Source of the DNA: Haliotis asinina
Taxonomy: Eukaryota > Mollusca > Gastropoda > Lepetellida > Haliotidae
Direction of reading: 5' to 3'
Length of the DNA: 64,000 nt
NCBI RefSeq assembly: GCF_037392515.1
Contig: NC_090288.1
Location: 9,341,969 to 9,405,968 of the forward strand
In this document: in pieces, positions 62,201-64,000 of the stretch
How positions within the stretch are numbered: position 1 is the stretch's first letter
Layout of the letters: every line of letters starts with the position of its first letter
Position numbers and translations under genes: made by a program
Notes under the pieces: model-generated
The model's database searches: none
What the model saw: the letters and a program-made list of their open reading frames with translations, nothing else
Told to the model about the DNA's origin: nothing

Positions 62201-64000
62201 AGTAACATAATTTAGTCTCATTTATTTAGTCCGACATCCTCATTACAATGACAATTTGCAATGCAATGGAAAATGTCGGATTAACAAGAGTTGATTGTGT
62301 GCCTGTGTTCCCCAAGATAATTCCTGGTTAGAGAAGATCTCTATTCATTGGAGACACCCAAATGAATTTGGTAGTCGGTCAAATTGACTTAATGGAGAAC
62401 TTGTCCTCATGTGTGACATAGCATGCATCTCTACTTATGATGTCGATCACTGGATTATTTTGTCAAGACTGAAAACTTTGATACCATGTTGTATAACTGA
62501 GTGCAGTGTTAACAACAATCTTCTCATGCTGAATCAGTTGAAACAATGTATTTTTCCTTATCCTGACTCATGCTTAATTGCTTATCTCCTCTTCCTGGCG
62601 AAGGTAGTGGAACACCTGAAATCCCTTGAAGTTCCCTTCTATAAGAAGCAGACGTTAAATTCACGCTCACCCATGAGTTACCTATGCTCCTGCACACATC
62701 GGCCATGATACTTACTTTTCTCCTTATTGCCTGACTTGGAGTTACCTGGAAGAAAGGCTTCATGGCGATGAAGACAACACATCTGCAGAATATTTATGTC
62801 ACCTACGACATTTCAGAGGTCAGAAAGGCTCTACATTGTCTAATACTTGGCAGCTCTCAGCTCAGTTGTCACCATGGAAACGAGAGCCAAGGACTAAGGA
62901 ACCTGAGCTTCTTGCCTTGCTGTGCTCCTTCAAGTTTGAAGATCAACAACGTAGATTTAGAGCTCCAGCATGGGATCTAAACTTTGTACTCCAACATCTC
63001 ACAAGTGATGCATACGAGCCGCTTGATCGGACCTCATTTGAACTGCTAACTCAGAAGACGCTGTTTTTACATTGCCTTGGATATAGATGCACGAATGTCA
63101 GAAATTCATGCTCTAGACTTCGACCGCATGAGCTTTGATGCAAGTCATCAGCAGACAGCTCATCTGGGTCTACGATGGGATTTTATTGCGAAAAATCAAC
63201 TGCCAGGTTAACTGGATAGACAATTCCACATACTGGCACTATCTTCAATTCTTCGACCCCATGATACTCAAGATTTATCATTATGTCCAGTCAGAGCATT
63301 GAAGACATACATCACATGTACCAAGTCTGGAAGGCAAAGCACTAGGCCTGTATATCCCTTTATCTACTGAGACAGTTACTGAAGTATCCCGCAACACTAT
63401 CTCAGTGTGGAGCAGAGCTGCTATATTGAGAGCCTATAAAGCAGCAGGATTGGAACCTCTATGAGCCTCCAACCCACATGAAGTCAGAGCCTTGGCCTCT
63501 ACACTAGCGCTACATGGGAATTACTCACCATGAACTACAATGGAGGGCTGCTTTTGGAAGTCAAAGTCGGTATTTGCCAGCCACTACCTATGAGACATAG
63601 TCACAGAGGATGTCTCTGGCATTCACCATTTGGGCCTCTTGTTGTTACTCAGCAACTAACAGTTCCCTGAGTTCACTCACCCGTTTTAGAAGGGAACTTC
63701 AAGGGATTTCAGGTGGTCCACTACCTTCGCCAGGAAGAGGAGATAAGCAATTAAGCATGAGTCAGAATAAGTTTAAAATATCAATTTTATTCAGAAACTT
63801 ACATTTCTCAATAGAAGGAGAGTACAAAGTCAAAAAACAAGTTATAGAATGCAAATAGTTATCAGTAATACAATTCTTTCTGAATGTTTGATATTAAGAT
63901 AAGATACTAAGTTAGTATCTCCATGAGGTGTTCTGTATCTGTTGCTGATACTGTTGTGCCCTCCCTGTCATCCAGGAAAACATGGAGCAGGTGAAGCGGA
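41282..64000 (+). CDS. GRIPAP1: GRIPAP1/GRASP-1, coiled-coil Rab4 effector (5' part, continues beyond window)
   Basis: In mammals a recycling-endosome coiled-coil protein linking Rab4 and GRIP1 to receptor trafficking. Exons: 41282-41323 (MASALSEEEFHRMQ, against human MAQALSEEEFQRMQ), 42974-43040 (LQLIELRTTNYEFEG), 43905-43966, 44079-44105, 44403-44510 (LQSQEEEFRLQNQTLMQEL), 48965-49118 (EVRRLQAQNAVLQKNL), 51257-51356, 51961-52025, 53447-53500, 53637-53707, 54405-54452, 54720-54751 (VTEKLKKKQE), 55237-55284 (SFVNLQSEKEELFKES), 56443-56542, 56762-56839, 57208-57342, 59942-60037, 60867-61013 (IAEKRKSLLDELAIKYQ), 61996-62109 (SIEDAKGWLERRLKETE), 63978 onward. All phases agree, about 520 codons. 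Nearly all is predicted coiled coil, rich in Glu, Lys and Gln. Short exons are separated by introns that hold three DIRS-like relics, SINEs and MITEs. The C-terminal third lies to the right. Confidence 0.95.
41788..42488. mobile_element. Composite MITE, copy 2 (GRIPAP1 intron 1, inverted)
   Basis: Same family as 20334-21086 in the opposite orientation, with every module kept: GGGCTAGAGTGCAGTTTACC end, CCCTAA/TTAGGG array (about 41890-42066), 77-bp hairpin (42234-42310), tRNA-like module (about 42355-42440), other end. Perfect 7-bp duplication CGTAAAA (41781-41787 and 42489-42495). A 10-bp gap in the tRNA-like module relative to copy 1 is the most visible difference. Confidence 0.9.
42234..42310. 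promoter_or_regulatory. 77-bp hairpin with two exact NRF-1-type sites (composite MITE copy 2)
   Basis: Counterpart of 20523-20599. Both arms carry TGCGCATGCGCA (42241-42252 and 42292-42303), exact to YGCGCAYGCGCR. It lies about 1 kb into GRIPAP1 intron 1. Confidence 0.6.
42690..42935 (+). mobile_element. Diverged SINE copy (GRIPAP1 intron 1)
   Basis: CAACAATCCATGCTTGTTAG, GATATCAATAACTGGATTGT, TATTTACAGACCATTTTACA and GGAATATTGCTGAGTGCAGT follow the order of the abalone-type SINE. Confidence 0.75.
43494..43635. repeat. 142-bp foldback in GRIPAP1 intron 2
   Basis: Arms of about 65-70 bp pair imperfectly: GAATACTAAACTCGCTTCTG on the left against GGTCGTTTAGTATCC on the right, then TACCATTTTCATTAAACTCG against CGTTTAATAAAAATGGTA, with an ACTCGCTTTCGCTCGTC tip. 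Likely a non-autonomous foldback element. Confidence 0.7.
44546..47790 (+). mobile_element. DIRS-like retroelement relic, copy A (GRIPAP1 intron 5)
   Basis: The left end is marked by CCTTATCCTGACTCATGC, the right end near TATCAATTTTATTCAG, and an internal complementary region joins the complements of both ends (about 47461-47535). The interior is a remnant, much shorter than a full DIRS element and broken many times. It carries a later MITE insertion (46464-46800) and a 173-bp internal tandem duplication (about 47000-47330). It starts only 35 bp after the GRIPAP1 exon 5 donor. Old. Confidence 0.72.
46464..46800. mobile_element. MITE nested in DIRS-like copy A
   Basis: Inverted ends CTGAAAAGCAGACCAATGAA and, at the right, complement of CTCAAAAGCGCACCGATGAA. 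A 44-bp direct duplication containing TCAGCAGGAAGGGTTCCCTG immediately precedes it. Confidence 0.65.
47880..48370. mobile_element. Relatives of the nested MITE, rearranged
   Basis: 47905-47970 is the inverted complement of the 46545-46615 segment (GAGGGAGGAGTGCAGAGAAA; GGAGACAGCACAGCACAGG). 48020-48240 repeats 46590-46810 in direct orientation (TTCTGCAAAAACCTTACAGA, TGCAATTCATCGGTCCTC), and a further right end lies at 48320-48370. Confidence 0.65.
48425..48830. mobile_element. SINE fragments, two families
   Basis: 48425-48545 is the tRNA-derived family in reverse (GTGCCCATGTGGAGAATTGA, ACCTGGGTCTTTGGC). 48550-48830 is a forward abalone-type SINE (GGCAACCCATGATTGCCATA, GTCATCAGTTCCCAGTTGTG, ACTGGAATATTGTTGAAAGC). 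Confidence 0.7.
49520..51168. mobile_element. 1.65-kb inverted-repeat DNA element (GRIPAP1 intron 6)
   Basis: The left end GGGGCCACTTGCACAAAACG and the right end, inverted, GGGCCCGCTTGCACAGAGCA share about 35 imperfect bases including ATCTTAG..TACAAT. A second copy of the right end lies inside at about 51005-51083 (inverted CCACTTGCACAAAGACGATC), so the right terminus is doubled or nested. No transposase frame. The superfamily is uncertain. Confidence 0.72.
51750..51850 (+). mobile_element. SINE fragment
   Basis: CATGCTATTGATCACTGGTT, GACTTGATTGTTTACAGATT and TTGCCATATAGCCTGAATAT. A further diverged 5' fragment (CAGCAACCCTTACTTTGTGT) lies at 52220-52345. Confidence 0.7.
53941..54173 (+). mobile_element. 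SINE copy with 12-bp target duplication (GRIPAP1 intron 10)
   Basis: Near full-length abalone-type SINE. CATTGCAATGAG flanks it on both sides (53929-53940 and 54174-54185). It lacks the GAGTGCGGCGTAAAAC stretch and passes straight from GGAATATTGCT to the (ACTC)n tail. Confidence 0.88.
55482..55690. repeat. Small tandem repeats in GRIPAP1 intron 13
   Basis: A 41-bp perfect duplication containing GAGATTGACTGGATCATTGG (55482-55563), and about 90 bp further a 9-bp repeat GTACAGATG of four to five units. Confidence 0.85.
56180..56370 (+). mobile_element. Diverged SINE
   Basis: CAGATTAGAATGGTCCTTAG, GTTCATTGCTCATAATATCA and TTATTTACAGGCTGCTGTCA follow the abalone-type SINE order. Another diverged fragment lies at 56895-57030. 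Confidence 0.6.
57702..59842 (+). mobile_element. DIRS-like retroelement relic, copy B (GRIPAP1 intron 16)
   Basis: The left end carries CCTAATCCTGACTCCTGC. A gag-like N-terminal region (basic, Ser-rich) begins near 58345. The internal complementary region is at about 59486-59560, followed by the right end (CATGAGTCAGGATAAG to about 59842). The reverse transcriptase and recombinase regions are gone, so the copy is heavily broken. Same family and same orientation as copies A and C. Confidence 0.75.
60387..60629 (+). mobile_element. Full-length abalone-type SINE
   Basis: Reference copy for this window, 243 bp. It contains GTGAAGATCCCGGGGTAGAA, CCCATGCTTGTTGTAAGAGG, GTGGTCAGGCTTGCTGACTT, CATGCCATCGGTTCCCAACT, TGTTGATCACTGGACTGTCT and GGAATATTGCTGAGTGCAGC, with an ACTCACTC tail. 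A direct repeat CTAAGATAAAA on both sides (60375-60385 and about 60630-60641) is the target duplication, so it moved by LINE-type retroposition. Many fragments in the window belong to this family. Confidence 0.92.
61185..61492. repeat. 24-bp minisatellite in GRIPAP1 intron 18
   Basis: About twelve units of CTCACCTTCACAAGTGACAT plus GTAA, with variants such as CTCACCCACTCAAGGTATAT. Since 24 is divisible by three, spurious repeat-peptide frames run through it on both strands. On the minus strand units read GTGAAG|gtgagt, but the gene is on the plus strand. Confidence 0.93.
61705..61920 (+). mobile_element. tRNA-derived SINE with a well-kept tRNA head
   Basis: GTGGCTGAGTGGGTTAGCCG (A-box region) and GGGTTCGAATCCCAGATGGG (B-box region) lie about 60 bp apart. 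AGTCGCA at the start pairs with TGGGACT at the end with one mismatch, as a serine/leucine-type tRNA acceptor stem would. The non-tRNA body that follows is shared with 18935-19045, which makes this a SINE rather than a tRNA gene. Confidence 0.75.
62549..63806 (+). mobile_element. DIRS-like retroelement relic, copy C (GRIPAP1 intron 19)
   Basis: The left end has CCTTATCCTGACTCATGC and the right end CATGAGTCAGAATAAG with TATCAATTTTATTCAG. The interior keeps only a decayed tyrosine-recombinase-like region. Heavily deleted, with many breaks. Same family and orientation as copies A and B; it ends about 170 bp before GRIPAP1 exon 20. Confidence 0.72.

Noticed and set aside
1-64000. CRISPR array or bacterial operon
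   Set aside because: Introns, SINEs, polyadenylation signals and animal genes show this is nuclear DNA; the tandem arrays lack spacer structure.

Overview
The window is animal genomic DNA, almost certainly from a marine gastropod. The many SINE copies ending in a TGCTGAGTGCGGCGTAAAAC-like stretch and an (ACTC)n tail are, from memory, typical of abalone (Haliotis). Coding sequence is a few percent of the window and sits in short exons with GT-AG introns packed with transposon relics and minisatellites.

Four host genes are recognised from exon translations compared with remembered vertebrate proteins. (1) ASZ1/GASZ, minus strand, about 0.6-21.6 kb: ankyrin repeats, SAM domain and a probable C-terminal membrane anchor; a germline piRNA-pathway protein. 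(2) NDUFA12, plus strand, 21.8-24.1 kb: a complex I accessory subunit, complete in four exons and head to head with ASZ1 (197 bp between start codons). (3) ALG12, minus strand, 26.6-39.0 kb: the ER alpha-1,6-mannosyltransferase, complete in nine coding exons (477 codons) and tail to tail with NDUFA12. (4) GRIPAP1/GRASP-1, plus strand, 41.3 kb to beyond the right edge: first 20 coding exons (about 520 codons) of the coiled-coil endosomal Rab effector. Exon phases agree at every junction of NDUFA12, ALG12 and GRIPAP1. ASZ1 has two junctions left open.

Mobile DNA: a nearly whole DIRS-type tyrosine-recombinase retroelement (10.1-14.9 kb) sits inside a Mutator-like foldback MITE in ASZ1. Three decayed copies of another DIRS-like family lie in GRIPAP1 introns. 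There is a 5'-truncated LINE in ALG12, two or three SINE families, a TTAA-flanked MITE, several foldback elements, and a composite MITE family (three copies) that combines 28-bp terminal inverted repeats and 7-bp target duplications with a tRNA-like module, CCCTAA-containing repeats and a hairpin carrying NRF-1-type palindromes.

Most notable: two intronic minisatellites, in ALG12 and ASZ1, appear to have grown out of the exon-intron boundary directly upstream of them, so each unit repeats the end of the exon and its 5' splice site. This gives dozens of decoy donors per intron. ALG12 also has a candidate U12-type intron with an exact GTATCCTT donor and a TTCCTTGAC branch site but a non-AG 3' end. 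No CRISPR array, rRNA gene or intact tRNA gene was found.
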